Shown: piece by piece, positions 7,417-16,952 of the stretch
How positions within the stretch are numbered: position 1 is the stretch's first letter
Layout of the letters: each line of letters starts with the position of its first letter
DNA from: Pelolinea submarina
Lineage (GTDB): Bacteria; Chloroflexota; Anaerolineae; Anaerolineales; Anaerolineaceae
DNA length: 64,000 nucleotides
Reading direction: 5' to 3'
Assembly: GCF_003966975.1 (NCBI RefSeq)
Contig: NZ_AP018437.1
Location: forward strand, 2,604,001 to 2,668,000
The notes under the pieces: model-generated
What the model was told of the DNA's origin: nothing
What the model saw: the letters and a program-made list of their open reading frames with translations, nothing else
The model's database searches: none
Translations under genes and position numbers: made by a program

Positions 7417-9753
7417 TTAATATTGAATGGTGATCTCTGCTGTTTGGTCGATATTCACCCTGAAGCGATAAACCGCACCGGGCAAACATACCCAATTCAA
7501 CGCTGTATCATTGAATTCCGCTTTTTGAGGCCGCCCGGGCAAGGCTAAATCCAACAGCGCTCCCTGAACGCGGCGGTTTGCTTTTATCTTGCAAACCAGC
7601 TTCCCATCTTCTGCAGACCACTGATTGACTTCCAATCCCTGTGAGATATGCAGCGAGCTGCCCAGGTACTGCGCCTGGCCGGTTTGGCAGGGCCGCAGCG
7701 CCAGCAGCAACGGGGCATGCGCGGGCAGTGTCCCGCTGAACAGAGGCGAGCCTGCCTCCACCCGCCGCACCGTATTATCCCAAAACGAGCGCACCCAATA
7801 CGTTTCTTCCGCCAGGCGGAAATCGCGCGCTTCCAGAGTAACAAGCCTGGCTTTATCTTCCCAGTTGAAAGCTGCCAGCACAAACCATTCACCGGCCGCG
7901 CCCTGCAAATTCAGACGCAGTTTGTTGGGCGTCTCCGCGTCCATCCAATCCAAAACCTGCACCGGCAGTTGGATGGGCGGCAGTAACGCGGCTGCAAGCT
8001 CCATGCGTTCCGGCGGCAATTCAGCCATGTCGTCCGAGAGCAGCACCGAACCGCCTGTCATGCCGATGGCAGTTGCCAGCGCCTGCACCTCTTCCAGGCT
8101 GAGGTGAGAATCCGGCCGTACCAGCAGGCAGTCCGGGTCATTCACCCACCAGCGCCGATTCAGTGCCGCGCGTGTAAGGATGTTTTGAATGGAATTGCGC
8201 GCCGAAGGCATGTGCGGTTCATTCCGGATCGGCAAACTGATGCCGAAATAGGTTGGCTTCCAATAACCGCTCACGTCCGCGCCAATGCGCATGGCCTGCA
8301 CCAACCCCAGCATGGATCCCAACGGCGCGCCGCAGCCCAACAACACGGTTTCCTCGCCAACCGTGCGGCGCAGCGCTTCCATCCCGCCGCGCAGCACCTG
8401 CGCGCGAGTGCGCGTACGGTCGTGATAAACTCCCCGCAGGGCGGCCGCGTACAGGAAATCCAGCTTCAGATAGGGGAAGCCCCAATCATGCACAACCTCA
8501 TCCACTACTCTACAGGTATATTCCATTGCCTCTGGCACAGTCAAATCCAGTGCCGCGCCTAATGAATTCCACACGAACCCGGGGCGCGCCAGTTTACCTC
8601 CGCTCTTGCGCAGCAGCCAATCCGGATGTTCGTATGCCAGACGTGAATTGGGATGCACGATGAAAGGAGCCAACCACAGGCCGGGTGTGAACCCGGCTGC
8701 GCTAATCTCTTCGGAAATTCCGCTCACGCCATTTGGAAAGCGGTTGTTGAACTCCAGCCAATCCCCTACCTGAGCTTCAAATCCATCATCGATCTGCACC
8801 AGGTTGAGCGGCAGTGCATCTTTTTTTGCGCGAATTTGCGTAAAGTTATCCCGAATAACCTTTTCGGAGATAGCTTCATAATAGTAGTACCACGAACACC
8901 AGCCGGCCGGCGCGGGCGGGAATTCGCCCAATCCATGCTCTCTGGCAACCGCTTCCAGGTAAGGTTCCAGTGGTTGTTCCGCATCCACATCGATAGGGAC
9001 GAGAACCGCCCAATCGGTTACGATTTGAGCTCCCGCGTCCAGGTAAACGTTGTCCCCGTCCGCCCACAAGCACAATTGTGCGCCCCCGCGCAGGTCAGCC
9101 GTCAAGGTACCGAACTGCTCGCGTTGAGATAGAAAGCCCAGCAGCAGCCCGCTGCGTGTCTTTCGATTCGCCAGCACGCCGAAGAAATCGCTTGCGAATT
9201 TACCCCTGGTATGAAAGCGCGGTGTACCCGGGTTGAGCACCATCGGCTCCTGCAAAATACCCAGCCGCGACTGGCGCATCCGGCTGTTAGCCGCGTAAGC
9301 CCCGCTGCTCGACCATGATTGCCAGCCGTTGGAAAAAAACGAGAGGTCTTTGCCTGAAACAGCGTCCAAATCGACATTGTCCTGCCCAGCCCTGGCGGGT
9401 TCCAGCAAGATGATCCTGTCAATCGTCACGGGCCGGTTGGAGTGGTTGGTAATTTCACAGCGCCACATCAGAATGCGGCGATCGGATCCAATTTGAAATG
9501 ACAATCGCCAGCCAATCCCACAGCTTTCATCCGTACCGCTGTAGCTGAACGCGTTTTCGCCCGGCAAATCCAGAAAATCATCGGCAGTAAGGCGAGGTTG
9601 CAGCGTGAACGGCTTTCCGTCCACCAGCCGGCCCAGAATGCGCACTGCGCAATCGCGCAGCTGCGTGCCTCCGGCCTGTGACGGGACAATGGAAAAACTG
9701 CCCCGTCCTTCCTCGACGAGTATTTGCACAGATGGGTATTCAAATATACGCAT
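7417..9753 (-). CDS. alpha-galactosidase, GH36 family
   Basis: A 778-residue glycoside hydrolase of family 36, which releases terminal alpha-galactose from oligosaccharides such as melibiose and raffinose or from galactomannan. A beta-sandwich N-terminal domain (to about 280) precedes the TIM barrel, with PAGWCSWYYYYEAI opening the barrel, WLAPFIVHPNSRL, the nucleophile Asp in YLKLDFLYAAAL and the acid/base Asp in MRIGADVSGYW, preceded by the GCGAPLGSMLG stretch typical of Thermotoga GalA-like enzymes. A C-terminal beta domain follows. No signal peptide is present, so it acts in the cytoplasm on imported sugars. AGGGGAG precedes the ATG. No transporter is adjacent. Confidence 0.92.
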   Translation of the reverse strand: MRIFEYPSVQILVEEGRGSFSIVPSQAGGTQLRDCAVRILGRLVDGKPFTLQPRLTADDFLDLPGENAFSYSGTDESCGIGWRLSFQIGSDRRILMWRCEITNHSNRPVTIDRIILLEPARAGQDNVDLDAVSGKDLSFFSNGWQSWSSSGAYAANSRMRQSRLGILQEPMVLNPGTPRFHTRGKFASDFFGVLANRKTRSGLLLGFLSQREQFGTLTADLRGGAQLCLWADGDNVYLDAGAQIVTDWAVLVPIDVDAEQPLEPYLEAVAREHGLGEFPPAPAGWCSWYYYYEAISEKVIRDNFTQIRAKKDALPLNLVQIDDGFEAQVGDWLEFNNRFPNGVSGISEEISAAGFTPGLWLAPFIVHPNSRLAYEHPDWLLRKSGGKLARPGFVWNSLGAALDLTVPEAMEYTCRVVDEVVHDWGFPYLKLDFLYAAALRGVYHDRTRTRAQVLRGGMEALRRTVGEETVLLGCGAPLGSMLGLVQAMRIGADVSGYWKPTYFGISLPIRNEPHMPSARNSIQNILTRAALNRRWWVNDPDCLLVRPDSHLSLEEVQALATAIGMTGGSVLLSDDMAELPPERMELAAALLPPIQLPVQVLDWMDAETPNKLRLNLQGAAGEWFVLAAFNWEDKARLVTLEARDFRLAEETYWVRSFWDNTVRRVEAGSPLFSGTLPAHAPLLLALRPCQTGQAQYLGSSLHISQGLEVNQWSAEDGKLVCKIKANRRVQGALLDLALPGRPQKAEFNDTALNWVCLPGAVYRFRVNIDQTAEITIQY

Positions 9754-9771
9754 GGCTCCCCTTTCAGGTAA

Positions 9772-11850
9772 CTATGGACATACCTCACTGCAATACCGGT
9801 AAAGGTTAAACATGGAACTGCTGCCTATATATTGAAGGTGATCGGTGAAAAACCATCGGTAAGGATCGCTGTCCAGCAGTACCTGCTTTTCACCATATAT
9901 GTATTTCATCCCGATGCTGTTCAGATAATCGTTGGCTTTGTCGTTCTTTATGCTTTCAAAATATGCCGGACTGTTGATCAATCCGTCCAGGTTAACAAAA
10001 ATCCGGTCGGTCATAAAGTAAGCTGTAGCGCCCCCACCCGTCATGCCAATCACGTCTCCGGGTTGGGTGTTCTGTTCAAGGAAACTAAAATCAGCTTCGT
10101 AGTCATACAACACCGGTGCCTCTCTTCCCAAAGGGAATTCGCGCAGGATAACGCTGCCGAAGTTGATCAACAAGGCACAGATCGGTACAACTGCCAAAGC
10201 GGTTGGGATCCAGTGTAACTTCCTTTGTTCCACCAATTCATCCAGGAAAAATTCCACCACTATAGCCATAAATAACACGATCAGGAGCATCTCATCCAGC
10301 CAATACCAGTATTTGGCATGCATATAGCCCGTGGCTTTATAAGTAATCACATGGAAAAGGCAGCCGACCAGTAAAGGCAGTAAAGCATACCTTTCTGTTA
10401 ATCGGCGAAATACGCGTTTGCGCCGGGAAAAGACTGCCAGCACAACTCCCAACAGAATCAACCAGACCATTACCACCAGAAATGTACTGCCAGTGGAATT
10501 GGAAGAAACTCCCATAATCTTCTTCAGCCATCTGGCTAATTCGTTCATCGGCCGGATAAGCATCCAAAAAGGACCGCTGTCTGTGCTGGGACTGAAAATA
10601 CTGGGGATCATGGCGGAAAGGGTTTTGATTGGGCGGCCGTAAACCGTGTTAGGCAGCTGACCCCACCAACGTTTTATTTGTCCGCTGACCGGCATGGCAC
10701 TACCTGCATATGATAAATTCGCCAGCATGTAGCCTGCCAGGGTGATCAACAGCGGCAGGAAATATGCGGCTGCGTTTTCCAGCCATTTCCTCCAATTGTC
10801 TTTAAAATTGTTTTCCGCCGCCCCATATTCCTCGTGCTTATTGCGGTAGAGCCACACGCGGTAAATACCGATCAATACCACGCTGATAGCCCAATCCATG
10901 ATGATCACTGCCCGTGAAAAACCCCGGAATAGCTTCAACACGTCGTATAACATAAAGAAAATTGCGCCCATCAGGAGGCTGGCGAGTGTCAGCGCGGCGA
11001 TGGTTTTTAGAATATAACGTTTCAGGGAAATTTTCCCGTGCAATTCGTACATCCCAAAGAAATACAGGCTCAACGGTTTGAGCACCAATGAGAAAGCCAT
11101 CAGCATGTAGAAAAATGGCAGGAAGTTGAAAATATTATCCGTGCCCTGGATACGCGCGTAGTAGCTGCCCACGACGGAGAAAAGGATTAGGGCAAAATCC
11201 CACTGCGAAATCCAGCGAATGCTGTTCTTGCCGAACACCAGCCATAATCCAACCATGATAATAACGAAGATATTGTCGAGGCGGGTGAATAAAACCAACA
11301 TAGCCGCCAGGCTGATCCCCAGCAGGTCTTTTGGGCGGGTTTTTTCTGTCTGATTTTTGCTGACCAGAAGTGAAATTCGGTAAATAAAAAATATCAGCAC
11401 GAACGCGTTCAAACCTGATTCCACGCCCAGTTTGGTAGTAATGCTGTGGATAGAAGGCAGGAACATCCAGAAAATCGCGGCAATCCAACCGGCCCATTTT
11501 GCCGACTGGTCGGCGAACAAACGATACAGGAAATAACCGCTGCCCGCGTTGAGTACAGCTAAAACGATGATCAGCACTCGCAGCGGCAGGTAGAGGTCAA
11601 AGCGCGCCAGCGCAAAGACTGGAATGCAAACCAACATCCATAATGGGTGAAAACCATTGGTGGGTGCCAATGTATCGAAAGTGATTCCGTATCCTTCGGT
11701 GATATTTTGGGCTACCTTGAAATAGTAAAAAGCGTCATCGGTTAAATACCAGTTCAGCAAACTCTGCGGCGGGTTGAGTGCCACGTACAGATGCGGAATA
11801 ATATTTAATACCAGAAAAAGTAAAAAGATAAGCAAATGTTTCTTTTTCAT
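9772..11850 (-). CDS. multi-pass GT-C-type glycosyltransferase-like membrane protein
   Basis: A 692-residue polytopic protein with about a dozen hydrophobic spans. After the first span comes an acidic loop with the DDAFYYFKVAQNI motif, where the Asp pair sits as in GT-C glycosyltransferases that use lipid-phosphate sugar donors, followed by NGFHPLWML. A soluble C-terminal part of about 150 residues (from RKLHWIPTAL onward) ends YRYCSEVCP. The acceptor is unknown; roles in protein or envelope glycan mannosylation are typical of this fold. It lies 18 bases upstream of the GH36 gene on the same strand, though a functional link is not evident. Confidence 0.75.
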   Translation of the reverse strand: MKKKHLLIFLLFLVLNIIPHLYVALNPPQSLLNWYLTDDAFYYFKVAQNITEGYGITFDTLAPTNGFHPLWMLVCIPVFALARFDLYLPLRVLIIVLAVLNAGSGYFLYRLFADQSAKWAGWIAAIFWMFLPSIHSITTKLGVESGLNAFVLIFFIYRISLLVSKNQTEKTRPKDLLGISLAAMLVLFTRLDNIFVIIMVGLWLVFGKNSIRWISQWDFALILFSVVGSYYARIQGTDNIFNFLPFFYMLMAFSLVLKPLSLYFFGMYELHGKISLKRYILKTIAALTLASLLMGAIFFMLYDVLKLFRGFSRAVIIMDWAISVVLIGIYRVWLYRNKHEEYGAAENNFKDNWRKWLENAAAYFLPLLITLAGYMLANLSYAGSAMPVSGQIKRWWGQLPNTVYGRPIKTLSAMIPSIFSPSTDSGPFWMLIRPMNELARWLKKIMGVSSNSTGSTFLVVMVWLILLGVVLAVFSRRKRVFRRLTERYALLPLLVGCLFHVITYKATGYMHAKYWYWLDEMLLIVLFMAIVVEFFLDELVEQRKLHWIPTALAVVPICALLINFGSVILREFPLGREAPVLYDYEADFSFLEQNTQPGDVIGMTGGGATAYFMTDRIFVNLDGLINSPAYFESIKNDKANDYLNSIGMKYIYGEKQVLLDSDPYRWFFTDHLQYIGSSSMFNLYRYCSEVCP

Positions 11851-11886
11851 GAACGCAATGACCTGTTCCTTTTAAAGATAAGTAAA

Positions 11887-11908
11887 TCCGCAGACCAAAG
11901 CCTGCGGA
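11887..11908 (-). terminator. intrinsic terminator after fhs
   Basis: Just past the fhs stop codon, GTCCGCAG and CTGCGGAT pair around an 8-base loop on the minus strand and are followed by TTTACTTATCTTT. Confidence 0.7.
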
Positions 11909-11915
11909 CCTAATT

Positions 11916-13835
11916 TTACGATAACCCTAAAATCTGACCCGTAACCGGATCGATGTCGATATCCATAAAAGCCGGACGGGTCGGCAGCCCCGGCATGGTG
12001 CTGATGGTTCCCAATAACGGATAAAGGAAGCCTGCTCCGGCTGAAGCGCGCACGTCTCGAATCGGAATGCGGAATCCCTTGGGCACACCCTTCAGGTTGG
12101 GGTCGTGGCTCAGACTCAAGTGCGTCTTGGCCATGCAAATCGGCAGGTTATCCAATCCCAGGCGGGTATATTTTTCGATATTTTTTTCCGCATCGGGGCT
12201 GTAATCCACCCCATCCGCGCCGTAAATTTCCACTGCGATGGTCTCGATCTTTTTCTTGATGCTCCAATCCAGCGGATAGAGGAAATCAAATTTTGCGGGT
12301 TGTTCGGCTGCTTTGACCACAGCCTTGGCCAGGTCTAAAGCGCCCGCGCCGCCCTCTTCCCAATGGTTGCTGACGACCGCGTCGTATGCCCCGCCCTCTT
12401 CGATTGCTATTTTACGCACCAGTTCCAATTCGGCGTCCGTGTCGGTGAAGAAGCGGTTGACCGCCACGACCACTGGAACACCGTACTTTTTCGCGATGGC
12501 GATGTGGTGCAGCATATTCTTGGTACCCTCGCGCAGCAGTTCCAGATTCTCTTCACTGTACACCGGATCCAACGGCGTACCCGCGGTTACTGTGGGGCCG
12601 CCGCCGTGCATCTTGAGTGCGCGTACAGTCGCAACCAGTACGACTACGGAGGGAACCAGGTCGGAATAGCGGCACTTGATGTCGAAGAATTTTTCCATAC
12701 CCATATCCGCGCCGAAACCGGACTCGGTCACCACGTAATCGGCCAGTTTCAAGCCGATCTTGTCTGCCAGGATGGAGCTATTGCCGTGCGCAATATTTGC
12801 GAACGGGCCGGCATGCACAAACACCGGCGTGCCTTCCAACGTTTGCATCAGGGTCGGTTTGATAGCGTCCTTCATCAGCACCGTCAACGCGCCCGCCACG
12901 CCCAGGTCATCGGCCGTGACCGCGTCGCCCTTTTTATCCAGCGCGACGACCATATTGCCCAGCCGCCGGCGCATGTCCTGCAAGTCGGTGGTCAGTGCCA
13001 GCACAGCCATGATCTCGCTGGCAACGGTGATGTAAAAACCGGTCTTGCGCGACATGCCCTTCTCTGAGGGGCTTTCCCCAACCGTGATCTCACGCAGATA
13101 GCGGTCGTTGGTGTCCAGCCCGCGCATCCATGTGATGGTATCCGGGTCGATATCCAGGCGCACAAAACGGCTGCGTTCTTCTTCTGTAAGTTCGTCGGGG
13201 TCGGTCTTGTCAATACCCAGCTTCATCAGCCGGTTGAGCATGGCGCGCCCGAAGGAGCGTTTGCCGTGCTTGTCTTCCGGAAAGAGGCGCTTGAACAAAG
13301 CCTCATCGGACTGCGAGGCTTCATGGAACATGCGAATATCGATAGCGGCTGCCATCAGGTTATTGGCCGCCGTAATGGCATGAATGTCGCCGGTCAGGTG
13401 CAAATTGAGGTCTTCCATCGGGATGACTTGTGAATACCCGCCGCCTGCCGCGCCGCCTTTGATGCCAAAGGTCGGCCCCTGGCTGGGCTGGCGGATGCAG
13501 GTCATCACGCTCTTTCCCAGATGAGCACCCAACGCCTGGCTCAGTCCCACCGTAGTGGTGGTCTTGCCCTCACCCAACGGCGTGGGCGTAATGGCGGTTA
13601 CATCGACATACTTTCCATTGGGGCGGTTCTTCAAACGCTCCAGCACTTCCAACTTAATTTTGGCCTTATACGGGCCATATAATTCCACTTCCTCAGGTAA
13701 AAGCCCCAATTCCTCTGTGATCTGGGTGATTGGTTTTAAGCGGGATGCTTGGGCGATATCGATATCGGACGGCACCGGTTTTTTAAGATCTAATGGAATT
13801 GGAGTAAATTCTTTTTTTTCCGGATTATTGCTCAT
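11916..13835 (-). CDS. fhs: formate--tetrahydrofolate ligase
   Basis: This enzyme makes 10-formyl-THF from formate, THF and ATP, the entry of the methyl branch of the Wood-Ljungdahl pathway and a general one-carbon source. At 639 residues it is longer than the roughly 555-residue clostridial enzyme and resembles the form found as the C-terminal domain of eukaryotic C1-THF synthases. Visible are the ATP loop [58 protein letters not shown], and the C-terminal [22 protein letters not shown]. FolD is encoded 9 kb away, so the two steps to methylene-THF are both present. Carbon monoxide dehydrogenase/acetyl-CoA synthase is not in the window. Confidence 0.96.
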   Translation of the reverse strand: MSNNPEKKEFTPIPLDLKKPVPSDIDIAQASRLKPITQITEELGLLPEEVELYGPYKAKIKLEVLERLKNRPNGKYVDVTAITPTPLGEGKTTTTVGLSQALGAHLGKSVMTCIRQPSQGPTFGIKGGAAGGGYSQVIPMEDLNLHLTGDIHAITAANNLMAAAIDIRMFHEASQSDEALFKRLFPEDKHGKRSFGRAMLNRLMKLGIDKTDPDELTEEERSRFVRLDIDPDTITWMRGLDTNDRYLREITVGESPSEKGMSRKTGFYITVASEIMAVLALTTDLQDMRRRLGNMVVALDKKGDAVTADDLGVAGALTVLMKDAIKPTLMQTLEGTPVFVHAGPFANIAHGNSSILADKIGLKLADYVVTESGFGADMGMEKFFDIKCRYSDLVPSVVVLVATVRALKMHGGGPTVTAGTPLDPVYSEENLELLREGTKNMLHHIAIAKKYGVPVVVAVNRFFTDTDAELELVRKIAIEEGGAYDAVVSNHWEEGGAGALDLAKAVVKAAEQPAKFDFLYPLDWSIKKKIETIAVEIYGADGVDYSPDAEKNIEKYTRLGLDNLPICMAKTHLSLSHDPNLKGVPKGFRIPIRDVRASAGAGFLYPLLGTISTMPGLPTRPAFMDIDIDPVTGQILGLS

Positions 13836-13904
13836 AGGTATATCAATCCTTTCATAAACCCTTAGAAGTAATTATGCCATAAGCTATTTCTAAAATCCGC
13901 GAGA

Positions 13905-15161
13905 TTAACCGGCAACTTGCTCAGAGATTTTGCGATCGCGGTTGGTAATGGCATTAAATTGTTCCCCTGCCCGCTTCCATAGAACCAGGTAACCTGCTGC
14001 AACCATAACGCAGATAATACCGCCCCCGTACCACAGCCAGCGCGGATTGCAGTTATCCAGGATAAAGCCGGCGATTAGCGGGCCGATGGCCGCGGCGGAT
14101 TGCCGTCCGATCTGAAAAGCAGCCATGTAACGCCCGCGCATATCGTGAGGCGCGATGAAAGCAATCACGGTCTGGATGACCGGCGCAATGACCATTTCGC
14201 CCAGGGTAACAATGACCATAGCCAGCAGGAAGAGCGGATAACCAGACACGAAACCATACATGGCAAAACCGCCTGCATACAATACGTTTCCCAGCGCCAT
14301 CATCCATAACGGTTGGAATTTCTTGACTTGTTTTGTGATTGAAAATTGCATCACAACTACAATGAGCGCATTGGTACTGAAAATATAACCAAATTGCTTT
14401 GGTGTGATGCCATGCAAATCCCTCAGATAAACCGACAGCGAGGAATTGATTTGCAAATAAACAATTGCGGTGAACATCGTCAGAGTAATAATGCCCATCA
14501 ATAATTGGTCTTTAAAAACAATACCGTACCCTTTGAGTGTTTGCAAAGTATTGAGCTCGGTTTCCCCTGCGGAGATTTCCGGTTTGGTTTCCGGCAAGTA
14601 AATGAGCACAACAATGGCTGCAATAGAGCTGATCACACAATCCAGTATGAAAAGCAACAGGTAGGATACGCCGGCCATCAATCCACCAATCGCCGGTCCG
14701 ATGGTCACGGCCAGATTGACGGCTACGCGCAAAATCCCATAGCCGTCTGTCCGTTTTTCTATCGGAAGAATATCCGCCATCATGGCGGAAGCAGCCGGAT
14801 CGCCGATATGGGACATAAATCCGGTTAAAGATACCAAAAAATAAAAAACCGTCCAATCCTGTACTACACCCATTAAAAGAGAGACACCTGCGCTGCTGAT
14901 CAAACCCAGGATTAGTATGGATTTTCGCCCAAACCTGTCGGCCAATGCCCCACCCAGCAGATTACCGATGAAAGCGAAAACAGAGTGAATGGCCAGCATC
15001 ACGCCTACTTCCGTCATGCCCACCCCGAATTTTCCGGTGATGTAAAGGGACAGGAAGGGATAGATCAGCGCGCCGCCAACACGGTCGATAAAATAAACGC
15101 TGATTAACACCCAAAACTTGGGCGGATAGTCCTTATAAATGCTCTGTATTGATGACAACAT
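13905..15161 (-). CDS. MFS transporter (copy 1 of a tandem pair)
   Basis: A 418-residue major facilitator superfamily permease with 12 predicted spans. Motif A is visible in the loop between helices 2 and 3 (GGALADRFGRKSIL). It is about the same length as, and clearly similar throughout to, the upstream neighbour; both begin with DRVGGALI(Y/F)PFLSLY. The start ATG lies 8 bases after the stop of the upstream copy, without a clear ribosome site of its own, so translation may be coupled. Proteins of this type are usually annotated as drug or small-molecule exporters; the substrate cannot be named. Confidence 0.85.
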   Translation of the reverse strand: MLSSIQSIYKDYPPKFWVLISVYFIDRVGGALIYPFLSLYITGKFGVGMTEVGVMLAIHSVFAFIGNLLGGALADRFGRKSILILGLISSAGVSLLMGVVQDWTVFYFLVSLTGFMSHIGDPAASAMMADILPIEKRTDGYGILRVAVNLAVTIGPAIGGLMAGVSYLLLFILDCVISSIAAIVVLIYLPETKPEISAGETELNTLQTLKGYGIVFKDQLLMGIITLTMFTAIVYLQINSSLSVYLRDLHGITPKQFGYIFSTNALIVVVMQFSITKQVKKFQPLWMMALGNVLYAGGFAMYGFVSGYPLFLLAMVIVTLGEMVIAPVIQTVIAFIAPHDMRGRYMAAFQIGRQSAAAIGPLIAGFILDNCNPRWLWYGGGIICVMVAAGYLVLWKRAGEQFNAITNRDRKISEQVAG

Positions 15162-15169
15162 GGTTTTTA

Positions 15170-16417
15170 TTATTCAGGTTTGATAGCTGTCTCGCTTATT
15201 GGGACTGATTCAAAACGGTCACGCGTGCGCATGTAAAGCAACCAGAAAGAAGCAATCGCTACCAGTGAAAGCGCTCCCGCAATATACCAAAGCAGGTTCG
15301 GATCATAATTATCCATCACCAAGCCGGCCAGCAGCGCTGCCACGCTGTTGGGGATAGCCCACCCCAAGCCGTACGTAGCCATATAGCGCCCGCGCATTTC
15401 TTCCGGGGCAAAGTTTGCCACCAGAGCCTGCGCCACCGGAATGTGGATCATTTCGCCCAATGTGATAATCGCCATCGCCGCCATGAAGAAGATATATTGG
15501 TCAACAAAGCCAAACATGGTATAGCCAATGCCATACAGAAGACTGGCTGCCATCATCATCACCATTGGCTGAAAATTCCGAATGCGGCGGGTAATGCCAA
15601 ACTGCATGACAACGACCATAGCCGCGTTCATACTCATCAGGTAGCCGAATCCCTGGGTGGAAACGCCATGCATGCGATTGAGGAAAACAGGCAGGGTGCT
15701 GTACATTTGGGTATAAACCAAAACCATGATGACCGTAGCCCCAATATAGGCCATGAACTTTCCATCTTTAGCCACCGTCCCATAGCCCTTTAGAGTCTGC
15801 AGCACACTCTCGGCTGGTTGATCATCGCTTCTCTCCGGTTTAGTTTCCGGGATTGTTTTATAAACGATAAAAGCCGTGATGGTACTTGCGCAGGCATCGA
15901 TAATGAACAGCAGGAGATATGAAATACCTGCAAGCAAACCACCAATTGCCGGGCCGATGGTCATCGCCAGATTTCCCACTACGCGCACCAAACCAAAACC
16001 CTCAGCGCGTTGGTCGCCTTCCAATAAATCAGCAACCATGGCCTGTTGGGCGGGACCGCCAATATCCGAAAAGACACCTGCAAAAAGAGCCAGCAGATAG
16101 AATGCATGGATATCGTTTACAAAACCCATCAACAGCGCCGAACAGGCACTGAAAATCAAGCCGCAGATCATGATCACTTTTCGGCCGAATTTATCGGCCA
16201 GCGCCCCGCCAACCATGCTGCCTACCAGACTGCTGACGGACCAGATGCCAAACAACAATCCCACCTCGGTCATACCGACGTTGAAGCGCTGGGCAACATA
16301 CAGCGACAGGAATGGGAAAATAAGCGCCCCGCCAACCCGGTCTATAAAAGTTCCGGCGATTAAAACACGGAATGTTACCGGGAAAGCTTCGTACTGCTGT
16401 TTGATGTTTTTTAGCAT
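15170..16417 (-). CDS. MFS transporter (copy 2 of a tandem pair)
   Basis: A 415-residue, 12-span major facilitator permease, paralogous to the next gene. Motif A reads GGALADKFGRKVIM. The frame is open to a TTG at 16429, but the ATG at 16417 has GGAG at good distance and is used. A -10 element (TATAAT on the minus strand at 16452-16447) lies about 30 bases upstream. The two copies in tandem suggest a local duplication, perhaps forming a heteromeric or substrate-divergent pair. Confidence 0.85.
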   Translation of the reverse strand: MLKNIKQQYEAFPVTFRVLIAGTFIDRVGGALIFPFLSLYVAQRFNVGMTEVGLLFGIWSVSSLVGSMVGGALADKFGRKVIMICGLIFSACSALLMGFVNDIHAFYLLALFAGVFSDIGGPAQQAMVADLLEGDQRAEGFGLVRVVGNLAMTIGPAIGGLLAGISYLLLFIIDACASTITAFIVYKTIPETKPERSDDQPAESVLQTLKGYGTVAKDGKFMAYIGATVIMVLVYTQMYSTLPVFLNRMHGVSTQGFGYLMSMNAAMVVVMQFGITRRIRNFQPMVMMMAASLLYGIGYTMFGFVDQYIFFMAAMAIITLGEMIHIPVAQALVANFAPEEMRGRYMATYGLGWAIPNSVAALLAGLVMDNYDPNLLWYIAGALSLVAIASFWLLYMRTRDRFESVPISETAIKPE

Positions 16418-16446
16418 GGCATACTCCAATTTAGGGCAGACCAGAT

Positions 16447-16532
16447 ATTATATCGCGTACTGATGTAATCCTATCTTTTTACCACCCCCGTAATCCATTT
16501 TTCACACCCCAACGGACTGCTTGCGATATAAT
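16447..16532. promoter_or_regulatory. divergent promoters sharing the same 10-mer GCGATATAAT
   Basis: The sequence GCGATATAAT occurs on the minus strand at 16456-16447, before the MFS pair, and on the plus strand at 16523-16532, before the selA operon. Each contains a consensus -10 (TATAAT). No convincing -35 was seen. On the plus side the predicted start point falls within a few bases of the ATG at 16542, so that message may be leaderless. Confidence 0.5.
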
Positions 16533-16541
16533 CATTTCAAA

Positions 16542-16952
16542 ATGAAATATCGATCATTTGTACCCTCTTTTGGAAAAATTTTCCTGACCAGTCTGATACT
16601 GGTCTTATCCGGTACAGCTGGATTGGTTTTTGTTATTTTTTTCTCTGAACCAACTCTGGGCCCGCGCTGGCTGTTTTTCTTCTTCCTGACCATCTGCACC
16701 ACAGGCATTGCCATGCCTTTTGCGTATGTGATTCAGAGGCGCGTCGCCAGACAATACGTTCCTGTCAATGTGCTGCTGCGCGAAGCGCTGTTATTCAGTA
16801 TCTTCATTGATTTACTCACCTGGCTGCAGCTTGGCCGCATTCTGACCAATCTCATGATATTAATCCTGGCAGGCGGTTTTTTTCTACTGGAATTCTTCCT
16901 GCGCATGGCGGAAAAAGCTACTTTCCAACCCGAGAGTCAGGATAATGAATGA
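16542..16952 (+). CDS. small membrane protein of unknown function
   Basis: A protein of about 136 residues with four hydrophobic spans (around residues 12-35, 42-62, 78-95 and 100-118) and charged ends, not recognised. The frame opens at a TTG at 16521, but that TTG overlaps the -10 box, so the ATG at 16542 is preferred. No Shine-Dalgarno site is visible. It overlaps the selA start by 8 bases, so the two are almost certainly co-transcribed, which does not by itself imply a selenium role. Confidence 0.65.
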   Translation: MKYRSFVPSFGKIFLTSLILVLSGTAGLVFVIFFSEPTLGPRWLFFFFLTICTTGIAMPFAYVIQRRVARQYVPVNVLLREALLFSIFIDLLTWLQLGRILTNLMILILAGGFFLLEFFLRMAEKATFQPESQDNE

